Assembly: GCA_030426805.1 (NCBI GenBank) | Contig: JAUHXU010000006.1 | Coordinates: 62,001 to 126,000, forward strand | DNA from: a bacterium | Lineage (GTDB): Bacteria; Planctomycetota; JAFGQW01 | DNA: 64,000 nucleotides | Direction: 5' to 3' | Shown here: one piece after another, positions 32,957 through 41,442 of the stretch | Position numbering within the stretch: the stretch's first letter is position 1 | Layout: each line of letters opens with the position of its first letter | Notes under the pieces: generated by a model | Seen by the model: the letters and a program-made list of their open reading frames with translations, nothing else | Told to the model about the DNA's origin: nothing | Database searches by the model: none | Position numbers and translations under genes: made by a program

Positions 32957-34579
32957 CTACTTCTTCGGCGCCTTGACCGGTTCCTCGGCCGCGACGGTGG
33001 CGGAGTTCTTCTTCCACCACGCCTTCGCGTCGTCGAGCGTCTTGAGGTCGGTGTCCATCAGCGACGACAGCGCGACGCGGTAGGCGTCGGCGAGGCGCGA
33101 GCGCTTCAGTTGCTTCTCGGCCTTCTTCTTCTCCCCGTCGCGCAGCACGCTCGACCAGCCGGTCATGAACTTGCTGATGATCAGCTTGCGGTTCGCGTGG
33201 TGTTCGCCGAGCGCGAGGACCGCGGCTTTCGCGAGCAACGTGTCCTTGTCGCGCGCGAGGCCGTGCAGCGTGTTCGTCACCTTGACGTAGCACATGTTGC
33301 CGAGCGCTTCGCAGCCGGCGATCCGCATCTTGCGGCGGTCCTTGAAGCGGCCGCTCTTGATGCACGAGCGAATCCGCGTGAAGTCCTCCTGGACGGTGCC
33401 GCCGAGCCCGAGCGCTTTCATCGCGTAGACCTGCGCGCGCTCCGATCCGGACTTGAGGATCATGTGGCACAGCTCGCGCGACGACGTGAGGTAGTAGCGC
33501 CTCAGGAGCTTGCGAGCGATCCGGCGCTGTTTGCGCTCGTCGTCTTCCTTCAGCGCGACGGTCAGGTCGTTCTTCCAGCCCGCCGTCTCCTCTTCTTGCT
33601 TCGCGATGTCGTGCCACGACAGGACCGACGCGAGGCGCTCCGCGTCGCGCCGCGGGTTCTCACCGCCGGCGACGTCGATTCGGAACAGCTTGTCCGGCGC
33701 GGGTCGATAGGCCACGATGCCGCGAACGGGGCGGCCGGAGTACTTGTCGAACGCCAGGCAGAGGGAGTCGGCGCCCTCGAGCTTCGACGGGATCTTCGTG
33801 CCCTTCTTCGCGAGCGCCTTCGCGCCGCCGGCCCACGTCTCGAGCGCCGCCTTCAGGTCGTCGCCCGATTCCTTGGCCACCGCGATCGTCACGAGCGCGC
33901 CGGTCGCGGTGCGCCCCTCGTAGATCGTTCCCTCTTTCGGCGTCCCGGCCGAGCGCTTCGCGTCGATCGGCGGGCGGTAGGCGAGGCCGGACTCGTAGTG
34001 CACGTGGCCGCGCTTGAAGAGCAGGTCCTCGCCCTCCTTGCCGGTCATCCGGTAGGAGTCCATCAGCCACTCGTGCAGCCGCGTCGCGTCTTCCTTGTCG
34101 TCTTCGGCGAACTCCGAGCGCACGCCGACGAGGCCGTAGTAAGGCATGTCGACGATCGTGAAGATCAGTCCGGTCCCCTTGATGTCGAACGTGATCGTCA
34201 GCGCCGTCATGCCACCGTACTTCTGGTTGCGCTTGATGCGCGTCTTCGCGGTGGGGTGCTGCTTCTGGATCGACTTCATCAGCTGCTCGCGCGGTCCCTC
34301 GACGTTGTCGCCGTGGTAGCGCTCGAGCGAGATCGCCGCCCGGACGCCCTTCGGGCGAATCGAGAAGATCGTGTGCGGCGACTTGACCTTGCGCGTCTTC
34401 GAGCCGCGCGGGACCTTGAACTCCGCCTTGACCGTGTCGACCTGCACGGTCTCGGCGGCGTCGAGCTTGAGTCGGCTCTTGCTCTTCTTGTCCTTGTCGC
34501 GATTCTTCCCCATCTGACCGCTCGCGAGCAGCGGCAGGGCGATGACGAGAAGCGTGAGCGCGAAGATCGAGCGTTTCAT
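32957..34579 (-). CDS. secreted HEAT-repeat protein of unknown function
   Basis: A 540-residue protein with signal peptide MKRSIFALTLLVIALPLLASG, followed by a lysine-rich linker (KNRDKDKKSKSR). Residues ~30-300 are a mixed domain with no recognised family. Residues ~350-540 are helical repeats of HEAT type (RAQVYAMKALGLGG, RRKMRIAGCEALGNM, LLAKAAVLALGEHHANRKL). The end is Lys/Ala-rich. GGAGGAGG precedes the ATG. It is notably rich in lysine for such a GC-rich genome. It is divergent from the MBL gene across a palindromic promoter region. Confidence 0.75.
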   Translation of the reverse strand: MKRSIFALTLLVIALPLLASGQMGKNRDKDKKSKSRLKLDAAETVQVDTVKAEFKVPRGSKTRKVKSPHTIFSIRPKGVRAAISLERYHGDNVEGPREQLMKSIQKQHPTAKTRIKRNQKYGGMTALTITFDIKGTGLIFTIVDMPYYGLVGVRSEFAEDDKEDATRLHEWLMDSYRMTGKEGEDLLFKRGHVHYESGLAYRPPIDAKRSAGTPKEGTIYEGRTATGALVTIAVAKESGDDLKAALETWAGGAKALAKKGTKIPSKLEGADSLCLAFDKYSGRPVRGIVAYRPAPDKLFRIDVAGGENPRRDAERLASVLSWHDIAKQEEETAGWKNDLTVALKEDDERKQRRIARKLLRRYYLTSSRELCHMILKSGSERAQVYAMKALGLGGTVQEDFTRIRSCIKSGRFKDRRKMRIAGCEALGNMCYVKVTNTLHGLARDKDTLLAKAAVLALGEHHANRKLIISKFMTGWSSVLRDGEKKKAEKQLKRSRLADAYRVALSSLMDTDLKTLDDAKAWWKKNSATVAAEEPVKAPKK

Positions 34580-34628
34580 GTCCGTGTGATCCTCCTCCGG
34601 ACCCGCGTCGGCCCGGCGTGCGTGTGCG

Positions 34629-34657
34629 TTGTCTCCGTTTGGCCCGTATAGTATACG
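34629..34657. promoter_or_regulatory. bidirectional promoter with palindromic -10 (CGTATAGTATACG)
   Basis: On the plus strand TTGTCT (34629-34634), 17 bases and TATACG (34652-34657) face the MBL gene. The -10 lies in a perfect palindrome, 34645-34657, whose other strand reads TATACT toward the HEAT-repeat gene. Both genes have good ribosome sites further downstream. Confidence 0.55.
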
Positions 34658-34746
34658 ATCCGGGCGCGTTCGCTCACCCGGGAAGCGCACGCGAGCGTCC
34701 GGACACGCCGTTTTTCCCGGAAATTCGGGGTGGAGGGGCCAATCCG

Positions 34747-35592
34747 ATGAATGCCGTCCGCATCGGCGACTGGACGCTCACGGCGCTCGACGACGGCGGG
34801 TTCCGGCTCGACGGGGGCGCGATGTACGGGATCGTGCCGCGCGCGCTGTGGCAGCGCTTCTCGGCACCGGACGCGCTGAACCGGATCGCGATGCGTGCGC
34901 GCCCGCTGCTCGCCCGCGGACCTGCCGGGACCGTGCTGATCGAAGCGGGCCTCGGCGACGCCGGCGACGACGTCTTCACCGAGCGCTTCGCGGTCGATCG
35001 CCCGCGCGGCCTCGTCGAGGCGCTCGCCGCCGAGGGCGTCGCGCCCGATGCGGTCGACCACGTCGTGCTGTCCCACATCCACTGGGACCACGCGGGCGGC
35101 CTCGTCTCCCGGCGCGGCGACGCGCTCGTGCCGACGTTTCCGAACGCACAGCACCACGTGCAGCGCCGGACGTGGGAGGCCGCGTTCGACCGCGACGGGC
35201 CGCGCGCCGCGTCGTATCATCCCGAGCGGCTCGAACCGATCGCGAACGCCGACCGTTTGACGCTCGTGGACGGCGACTGCACCGTACTGCCCGGGATCGA
35301 AATGCGACTCGCGGGCGGGCACTGCGAGGCCCACGCGGTCGTGCTCGTCCGGTCGGCGGGGGAGACCGCGGCGTTCCTCGGCGATCTGGTGCCGCTCGCG
35401 TCGCACATGCGGCCGCTGTGGGTGATGGGCTACGACATGTGGCCGATGCAGACGATCGCGGACCGGCGCGCGCTGCTCGAAGAGGCCGAGCGCGAGCGGT
35501 GGGTGTTGGCCCTCTATCACGACCCGGAGCACGCATTTGGACGAGTCGGCCGAGACAAGCGTGGCGAGTTCGCGTTCGTGCCCGAGGGGTAG
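34747..35592 (+). CDS. metallo-beta-lactamase-fold hydrolase
   Basis: A 281-residue protein of the MBL superfamily. VLSHIHWDHAGGL is the HxHxDH zinc motif; further ligands are His in AGGHCEAHA, Asp in AFLGDLVPL and His in YHDPEHAF. The layout resembles the lactonase/uncharacterised hydrolase branch rather than beta-lactamases. No signal peptide is seen, so it is likely cytoplasmic. A GGAGG site precedes the ATG. The 3' end overlaps the archaemetzincin start region. The substrate is unknown. Confidence 0.9.
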   Translation: MNAVRIGDWTLTALDDGGFRLDGGAMYGIVPRALWQRFSAPDALNRIAMRARPLLARGPAGTVLIEAGLGDAGDDVFTERFAVDRPRGLVEALAAEGVAPDAVDHVVLSHIHWDHAGGLVSRRGDALVPTFPNAQHHVQRRTWEAAFDRDGPRAASYHPERLEPIANADRLTLVDGDCTVLPGIEMRLAGGHCEAHAVVLVRSAGETAAFLGDLVPLASHMRPLWVMGYDMWPMQTIADRRALLEEAERERWVLALYHDPEHAFGRVGRDKRGEFAFVPEG

Positions 35593-36529
35593 GGCTTCCG
35601 GCTGGGCGCTCGTCGCGGCGCTCATCGCCGCCGCCGCGTGTTCCCCGCCGCCGCGCGAGCCGGAGCCGAGCCCGCCGCGCGACGTCGCCCCGACGATCGC
35701 CGCCTACCTCGACCGGACCGGCTTCGAGCGGCTCGGTGCGCCGAAGCCCGGCGAGTGGCGCAAGCGCTTCGACGAACCCCGGCAGTCGTTCGACGCCTAC
35801 GTCGCGTCGGACCCGCCGGGGCGCACGGATGTCCGACGCAAGCTGTCGATCCTGCCGCTCGGCACGTTCGAGCCGGCGATGCGAGAGCTGCTCCGCGAGA
35901 CGGCGCGCTTCGCGGGCGCCTACTTCCAGGTGCCGGTGCGGATCGAGCGGGCCAAGGCGCTGCCACCGAAGCGCGCGCGGACGCGTCGCGACGGCGCGCG
36001 CACGTGGAAGCAATACTGCACGCGCTCGATCTTCGAGGGGCGACTGTTCCGGGGCATCCCCGCCGATGCGATCGCGTGTCTCGGCGTGACGGTCGAGGAC
36101 ATCTACCCGAACGACGACTGGAACTTCGTGTTCGGCGAGGCCTACCTGACCGAGCGCGTCGGCGTCTACAGCCTCGCGCGGTATCGGCCGCGCTTCCATG
36201 GTCGGCCGGAGGACGGCGCCGGCCTGTCACGGATGCGTCTTCGCGCGTTCAAGGTGCTCGCGCACGAGACCGCGCACATGTTCGGCCTCGAGCACTGTGT
36301 CGACTATCTGTGCTGCGTGAACGGATCGAACAGCCTGGCAGAGACCGACGCGCAGCCGGTGCACCTCTGCCCGACCTGCCTGCGCAAGCTGCACCACAAC
36401 CTCGGCTTCGATCCGAAGAAGCGGTATCGGCAGCTGCTCGCGATCTACGAACGACACGGCCTCGCCGACGAAGCGGCGTTCGTCCGTGATCGACTCGCCC
36501 TCAGCGCGGATTCCGCGTCGCGTCGTTGA
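35561..36529 (+). CDS. archaemetzincin-like metalloprotease, predicted lipoprotein
   Basis: A 322-residue protein. The zinc motif HETAHMFGLEHC is followed by DYLCCVNGSNSLAETDAQPVHLCPTCLRKL, the cysteine signature unique to archaemetzincins. The N-terminus from the GTG at 35561 gives ASGWALVAALIAAAAC, a lipobox-like end, so it is probably lipid-anchored outside the cytoplasm, unusual for a family mostly found without export signals. Start is uncertain: a TTG at 35537 is also possible. It overlaps the MBL gene by 32 bases, and its last 29 bases overlap the convergent small lipoprotein gene. Confidence 0.85.
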   Translation: MASSRSCPRGRASGWALVAALIAAAACSPPPREPEPSPPRDVAPTIAAYLDRTGFERLGAPKPGEWRKRFDEPRQSFDAYVASDPPGRTDVRRKLSILPLGTFEPAMRELLRETARFAGAYFQVPVRIERAKALPPKRARTRRDGARTWKQYCTRSIFEGRLFRGIPADAIACLGVTVEDIYPNDDWNFVFGEAYLTERVGVYSLARYRPRFHGRPEDGAGLSRMRLRAFKVLAHETAHMFGLEHCVDYLCCVNGSNSLAETDAQPVHLCPTCLRKLHHNLGFDPKKRYRQLLAIYERHGLADEAAFVRDRLALSADSASRR

Positions 36530-36914
36530 CGGTGATCGCGACCGTGGCGTCGCGCACGCCGACGCGAACGCGATCGCCGGCGACGATCGCCCCGTAGTCG
36601 CCCTCGCCCCAGCGCAGCCGACCACCGTCGATCCGCAACCAATCGCCCGCGACGTGGAAGTGGTGCTGCTCGACGGTCTCGACGGTCTTGCGGACGCGGG
36701 AGTCGCCGAGGGATTCGGTGCGCGTGCGCGTCGCCAGCGGGATCGTCTGGTGCACGACCGGCGCGTCGAAGTCGATCTGGATGCCGGCGATCTCGACGTG
36801 ACTTCCCGGTGCGTCTTCGACGATCGACACGGTGAACGGGTGGCGTGTCGGCGCCGGTTGCTGTCGGTCGCATGCCGCGAGCAGCAGCAGGAGCAACGTG
36901 AGCCGGACGATCAC
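36501..36914 (-). CDS. small predicted lipoprotein
   Basis: A 137-residue protein beginning MIVRLTLLLLLLAAC, a short lipoprotein signal with the lipobox cysteine at about residue 15. The rest (HFHVAGDWLRIDGGRLRWGEGDYGAIVAGDRVRVGVRDATVAITV) is all-beta in appearance. I do not recognise the family. The GTG start overlaps the MFS stop by four bases (GTGA), so the two are co-translated, which suggests an accessory to the transporter. The 3' end overlaps the archaemetzincin gene on the other strand. Confidence 0.7.
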   Translation of the reverse strand: MIVRLTLLLLLLAACDRQQPAPTRHPFTVSIVEDAPGSHVEIAGIQIDFDAPVVHQTIPLATRTRTESLGDSRVRKTVETVEQHHFHVAGDWLRIDGGRLRWGEGDYGAIVAGDRVRVGVRDATVAITVNDATRNPR

Positions 36915-38179
36915 GAGGCGCGCGCCTGACCGAGGTGGGGGATCGGGCGGCGGCTCACCTGCCACAGGACGAGCGCGACGACCGTGAGGATCGCCGTGAA
37001 CGCGCCGACCCACAGGTAGACGTCGGCTGCCGACCCGGTCCGGTCGATCACGAGCCCGGTGAGTTCCGCGCCGAGTGCACCGACGCCGAACGTCAGGACG
37101 AACTTCAGCCCGAACGCGGTCGAGCGCCAGCGGTCGGGCGTGAGGCGGCTGAGCAAGCTGTTCTCGATCGCCTGCATGCCGAGCGTGAAGAAGAAGTAGC
37201 CGGCGAGCACCGCGAACAGCGGCACGCCCCAGCACGCCGTCGCGGCGAACGCGAGCGGAACCGCGGCGAGGTAGAACACGATGTAGCCGAGCCGAAGATC
37301 GAATCGGTCCGCCGCCCAGCCGCCGACGAGGTGCCCCACGCTGCCGGCGAGCACCGCCGCGGACAGCATCAGTGCGCCGGGGGTCAGCTCGCCGCGGAAG
37401 TCCGCGAGGCCGAACGCGTCGGCGAGGGCGTCGATCGTGCCGCGGAGCACGTCGACCCGCTCGACGAACAGCGCCGGCGCCGACGTCATCGTCGTGCGGT
37501 AGCCGAGACCGCCGAACACCAGGCCGACACAGAGCAGGACGAAGTAGAGGCGGTAGTCGGCGCCCGCTTCGTTCGCGGGGTGTTTGCGCGGCGCCGCGGG
37601 TTCGTCGATCCGCCGGCCGAGGGCGACGAACACCGTCGCACCGATCACGACCCCCGGGGCGCCGAGCGCGACGAATGCCGCGCGCCAGCCGACGGCGTCG
37701 GCGAGGATCGCGGCGAGGAACGGCGCCGCCGCGATGCCGAGGTTGCCGGCCACGCCGTTGATGCCGAGCGCCCAGCCGCGGGCGCGCACGTGCCGCGAGA
37801 TCAGCGTCAGGCCGGCCGGGTGGTAGATCGACGCGAACGTGCCGATGCCGGCGAGGGCGACCACCAGCGCGACCGGCGTGTCCGCGAGCGCGGCGAGCAT
37901 CGCGCACGCGCCGCTGCCGATCAGGCCGATCGTCAGCATGCCGCGCGCCTGCCACCGATCGGTGAGCAGTCCGGCCGGAAAGCCGCCGAGGCCGAACAGC
38001 GCGTAGGAGACGACGCTGAGCGCGATCGTCTCGCCGAGCGTGAGCCCGAAGCGATCCGCGAACTCCGGGGCCACCTTCAGGAGGAGCACCGGTTGCATGA
38101 TCATGTAGAAGTGGGCGAACAGGTGGCCGAGGCTCGCGACGGTGAGGATCCGCCGTTCGTTCGCGTCGAACGTCTTCAT
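36911..38179 (-). CDS. MFS transporter
   Basis: A 422-residue major-facilitator protein with about 12 hydrophobic segments. GFPAGLLTDRWQARGML and GHLVGGWAADRFDLRLGYI are the two loop 2-3 signatures. TFASIYHPAGLTLISRHVRARGWALGING resembles the fosmidomycin-resistance-like group. It is probably an exporter of small molecules; the substrate is unknown. The ATG at 38179 has no ribosome site and lies seven bases after TACACT, so a leaderless start is likely. It is followed by the overlapping lipoprotein gene. Confidence 0.88.
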   Translation of the reverse strand: MKTFDANERRILTVASLGHLFAHFYMIMQPVLLLKVAPEFADRFGLTLGETIALSVVSYALFGLGGFPAGLLTDRWQARGMLTIGLIGSGACAMLAALADTPVALVVALAGIGTFASIYHPAGLTLISRHVRARGWALGINGVAGNLGIAAAPFLAAILADAVGWRAAFVALGAPGVVIGATVFVALGRRIDEPAAPRKHPANEAGADYRLYFVLLCVGLVFGGLGYRTTMTSAPALFVERVDVLRGTIDALADAFGLADFRGELTPGALMLSAAVLAGSVGHLVGGWAADRFDLRLGYIVFYLAAVPLAFAATACWGVPLFAVLAGYFFFTLGMQAIENSLLSRLTPDRWRSTAFGLKFVLTFGVGALGAELTGLVIDRTGSAADVYLWVGAFTAILTVVALVLWQVSRRPIPHLGQARAS

Positions 38180-38186
38180 CGCGCGA

Positions 38187-38192
38187 AGTGTA
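38187..38192 (-). promoter_or_regulatory. -10-like TACACT seven bases before start (leaderless candidate)
   Basis: TANNNT hexamer directly before the MFS ATG, with no Shine-Dalgarno sequence. Confidence 0.45.
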
Positions 38193-38263
38193 GCGCGCCT
38201 GGCGCCCGGCGTCTCTGATCGGGCCGGGCGGAGTGACTGCGCGGGGCGCGCGGATCGACTTGC

Positions 38264-38269
38264 TATCAT
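38264..38269 (+). promoter_or_regulatory. extended -10 TGCTATCAT before start (leaderless candidate)
   Basis: TATCAT preceded by TG in the extended -10 register; six bases later is the ATG at 38276, where transcription would be expected to begin. Confidence 0.5.
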
Positions 38270-38275
38270 GGGTGC

Positions 38276-40258
38276 ATGAAGCGGTTCAGGCGTCTCTCGC
38301 TCGCGCTCGTCGGGCTCGTCGTCGTCCTCGGGGTGACCGAAGCGGTCGCGCGCGTCGCGTGCGAGTCGCCGCAGTTGCTCGCGCCGTATCGCAGTGACCC
38401 GGAGCTCGGGTATCGGATGCCGCCGAACGTTCGGGAGCGGCTCTTCGACCGCCGCGGCGGCTACGGGTTTTGGACGAACGCCGGGGGATCCCGAGGCCGG
38501 GACTTCCCGTATCGGAAGCGCCTCGCCGACGACGGGCAGACCCGGATCCTGTTCATCGGCGGCACGACGCTGCACGCGCGATCGGTGCGCGACGAGGAGT
38601 GGATGGCGACGGTCACCGAGCGACTCGCGACGGTCGCGAGCGGGCAGGGGACGATGGCCCTCGCGATGAGCGGCGACGGGATGAGCCTCAGCCAGGGGTT
38701 GATCCGGCTCCGTCGGCACGGCCGGCGGGTCAGCCCGGACGCGATCGTCCTCGTCGTGCACCCGGAGGACGACGTCCCGGCGTCGACGCCCCGGCTCGCC
38801 GTCGGGGCGACCGACGCGCTCCGGCCGTACGTCGTCGGCCCCGAAGGCAGTCGCCGCACGACGTACGTCCGTCCCGCGCGCACGTGGCTCCGCAACCACT
38901 CGCGCGCGTTCGCATCGCTCGAGGCGGCGTGCATCGCGCGCGGTCTCTGGTCGCTCGCACCGGTGGAGTCCGCGTCGGACGCGACCGATCTGCGTCGTGA
39001 TGCGCTCTTCGATCCCGACGATGCGGATCGCGGCCCGTGGCGTGACGCGTGGCGCGAGTTCGCCCGCATCCTCGTCGACTTCCGCGACGAAGCGACCGCG
39101 CTCCACGCGCGCCTGCTCGTCCTCGTCGTCCCGAGCCGACGGCAGGTGTCGATCGACGTGCCGACACTCGTCGACGAGACGCGCGCGCAGGTCGGCGGCA
39201 CGGCCCGCGGCGCGCGCGACCTCAACCTGCCGGAGCGCCGGATCGCGGACGCGTGCGACGCGCACGGCATCGACTACCGGCTGCTGGCCGGCGTACTCCG
39301 GCGCGAGGCGCGCCCCGGTGGCGATCGCCTGTTCGGCATCGGGGGGCGCCTCAACGGTGTCGGCCATCCGTGGGCCGGGGTCGCGGTCGCGGCGTGGTGG
39401 TGCGGCGAGCCCGACGAGTGGGGGTGCGACCGGGCGTCGGTGCTTGGCGGCGGTCCGCGCCCGATGTTGCCGAACGCCGACGTACAGCCGCACGAGCGCT
39501 GGCTCTTCCCGGGGCACGGCGACTGCCTCGGACCGCGGTGGCGTCGGATCCGATCGGACGTCGCCGGTGCCGGGCCCGGGACGACCGTGCGGGAAGGCCG
39601 CGGCGCGGTCGCCCTCGCCGCGCGCCCGGGCGACCTCCTCGTGCGCGGCGTCGTACCGGACAGCGCGACGCTGCCGCTCACCTGCACGGTCGAGGTGCCG
39701 GGCGGTCGCTCGGAGTCGGTCGTGCTCGAGAAGACGGGCTCGTTTCGCGTGCGCATCCCGTCCCCGATCCCCGAGACGATGCGCCCCCCGCACGCGCACG
39801 GCTACGTCGCCGTTCGTATCGGCGACGGTGCGCGGGATCGCGTCGGGCCGGTGATTCGCTCGGTCGGGTTTCACGTGCGCGGCACGCGGGAGCACGGTGC
39901 ACCGACCGGCTGCAACGGCCGGCTGTGGGTCGCGGCCCCGCTCGTGCTCGGCAGCACGGTCGAGGCCGGCGTGCTCGATGCTCCCCGCGATGCAGAGGGC
40001 TTGCTGATCGTCGCGCGTGCGCCGGCGCTCGTGCCCACGCCGGGCGACGCGACGATCTTCGTGGACACCGCATCGATCGTCGCCGCCGTGCCGATCGCGA
40101 CCGATGCCGCCGGCCGCGCGACCGCGACGTTCGACGTGCCGCCCGATCTCGCCCACCGCGTCGTCCTGCAGGCGTTGTTCGCGGTCGAGGCGAGCGATCG
40201 CGGCTTCGCGACGACGCGGGCGATCATCGCGCGACCGTTTCGGAAGGACGAACGATGA
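38276..40258 (+). CDS. membrane-anchored SGNH-hydrolase-like protein, catalytic Ser missing
   Basis: A 660-residue protein with an N-terminal membrane segment (LSLALVGLVVVLGVTEAVARV). Residues ~90-370 resemble an SGNH/GDSL fold: ILFIGGTTLHARSV is where the GDSxxxG block belongs, and GGRLNGVGHPWAGVAVA matches the C-terminal N..GH block. The block I serine is replaced (GGT), so esterase activity is doubtful. The last ~110 residues (PALVPTPGDATIFVDTASIV... VVLQALFAVE) look like the terminal module of the secreted proteins here. The start is probably leaderless. The stop overlaps the M24 peptidase gene (ATGA). Confidence 0.7.
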   Translation: MKRFRRLSLALVGLVVVLGVTEAVARVACESPQLLAPYRSDPELGYRMPPNVRERLFDRRGGYGFWTNAGGSRGRDFPYRKRLADDGQTRILFIGGTTLHARSVRDEEWMATVTERLATVASGQGTMALAMSGDGMSLSQGLIRLRRHGRRVSPDAIVLVVHPEDDVPASTPRLAVGATDALRPYVVGPEGSRRTTYVRPARTWLRNHSRAFASLEAACIARGLWSLAPVESASDATDLRRDALFDPDDADRGPWRDAWREFARILVDFRDEATALHARLLVLVVPSRRQVSIDVPTLVDETRAQVGGTARGARDLNLPERRIADACDAHGIDYRLLAGVLRREARPGGDRLFGIGGRLNGVGHPWAGVAVAAWWCGEPDEWGCDRASVLGGGPRPMLPNADVQPHERWLFPGHGDCLGPRWRRIRSDVAGAGPGTTVREGRGAVALAARPGDLLVRGVVPDSATLPLTCTVEVPGGRSESVVLEKTGSFRVRIPSPIPETMRPPHAHGYVAVRIGDGARDRVGPVIRSVGFHVRGTREHGAPTGCNGRLWVAAPLVLGSTVEAGVLDAPRDAEGLLIVARAPALVPTPGDATIFVDTASIVAAVPIATDAAGRATATFDVPPDLAHRVVLQALFAVEASDRGFATTRAIIARPFRKDER

Positions 40259-41433
40259 CGCTGGACGTGCGGGCGATGCAGGCGGCGATCGACCGCGCCG
40301 GCGTCGACGGCTGGTTGTTCTGTGACGCCTACGACCGCGACCCGGTCGCCGCGCGGATTCTCGGCCTCTCCGGGCACGCGTCGCGCCGTTGGTTCTACCT
40401 CGTGCCGCGCGCCGGGGAGCCACGTCGACTCGTGCACGCCGTCGAACCCGCGCGCCTCGACGCATTGCCCGGCAGCCGCCGCGTCTACGGGTCGTGGCGC
40501 GCGCTCGACGCGTCACTGGCCTGGTTGCTCGACGGCGTCGAACGCGTCGCGATGCACACGTCCGTCGACATCCCGGCGGTGTCGCTCGTCGACGCGGGCC
40601 TGGTCGATCGCGTCCGCGCGTGCGGTGTCGACGTCGCCGACGCGGCCGATCTGATCCAGCGCTTCGACGGTCTGATCGACGAAGCCGGCTACGAGAGCCA
40701 CTGCGCGGCGGCCGACACGCTGCTGCGGATCAAGGACGAGGCGTTCGCGGCGATCGCCGACGGCATCCGCCGCGGCACGCCGCTGACCGAGCATGGCGCA
40801 CAGCGATTGATCCTCGAACGGATCGCCGCAGCCGGTCTGACGACCGACGGTGACACACCGATCGTCGCGGTCAACGCGAACCCGGCGAACCCGCACTACG
40901 CGCCGCCGGCCGACGGTTCGCCCGCGATCGTCCGCGGCGATCGGATCCTGATCGACCTGTGGGCGAGAAGCGACCGTCCGCGCACGATCTTCGCCGACTT
41001 CACGTGGATCGGCTTTGCCGGTGCCGCGCCGCCGGACGCATTCGTCGAGGCATTCGAGGCGGTTCGCGACGCGCGCGACGCAGCGATCGCGTTCGTCGGT
41101 GACCGCTTCGCCGCGGGCGAGTCGTGCGCCGGCTGGGAGGTCGACGACGCGTGTCGCGCGGTGATCGACGCGCGCGGCTACGGCGAGCACTTCGTCCACC
41201 GCACCGGCCATTCGATCGGCGAACGGAACCACGGCTTCGGCGTGAATCTCGACAACCTCGAGACCCGCGACACCCGCACGCTGATTCCCGGCGTCTGCTG
41301 TTCGGTCGAACCGGGGATCTACATCGACGGCGTACTCGGCGTGCGCTCGGAGACCGACATCGTCGTGCGCCCCGGTCCGACGGTCACGGTGACCGGCGAC
41401 GTGCAGCGCTCGATCGTCTGTCTCGACGTCTGA
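40255..41433 (+). CDS. M24-family metallopeptidase (Xaa-Pro aminopeptidase-like)
   Basis: A 392-residue protein with an N-terminal creatinase-like domain (~1-155) and a C-terminal pita-bread domain. Likely metal ligands are Asp in LIDLWARS, Asp in IFADFTWIG, His in HRTGHSIG, Glu in SVEPGIYI and Glu in RSETDIVV; all five are present. This fits proline aminopeptidase/prolidase, acting on short peptides in the cytoplasm. It overlaps the SGNH-like gene by four bases, but the functional link is unclear. Confidence 0.9.
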   Translation: MTLDVRAMQAAIDRAGVDGWLFCDAYDRDPVAARILGLSGHASRRWFYLVPRAGEPRRLVHAVEPARLDALPGSRRVYGSWRALDASLAWLLDGVERVAMHTSVDIPAVSLVDAGLVDRVRACGVDVADAADLIQRFDGLIDEAGYESHCAAADTLLRIKDEAFAAIADGIRRGTPLTEHGAQRLILERIAAAGLTTDGDTPIVAVNANPANPHYAPPADGSPAIVRGDRILIDLWARSDRPRTIFADFTWIGFAGAAPPDAFVEAFEAVRDARDAAIAFVGDRFAAGESCAGWEVDDACRAVIDARGYGEHFVHRTGHSIGERNHGFGVNLDNLETRDTRTLIPGVCCSVEPGIYIDGVLGVRSETDIVVRPGPTVTVTGDVQRSIVCLDV

Positions 41434-41442
41434 GGCGCGGCG

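Noticed and set aside
36911..40516. 1201-codon minus-strand frame extending upstream of the MFS gene
   Set aside because: The real protein starts at 38179; the upstream part lies opposite the SGNH-like gene and is low-complexity Arg-rich.
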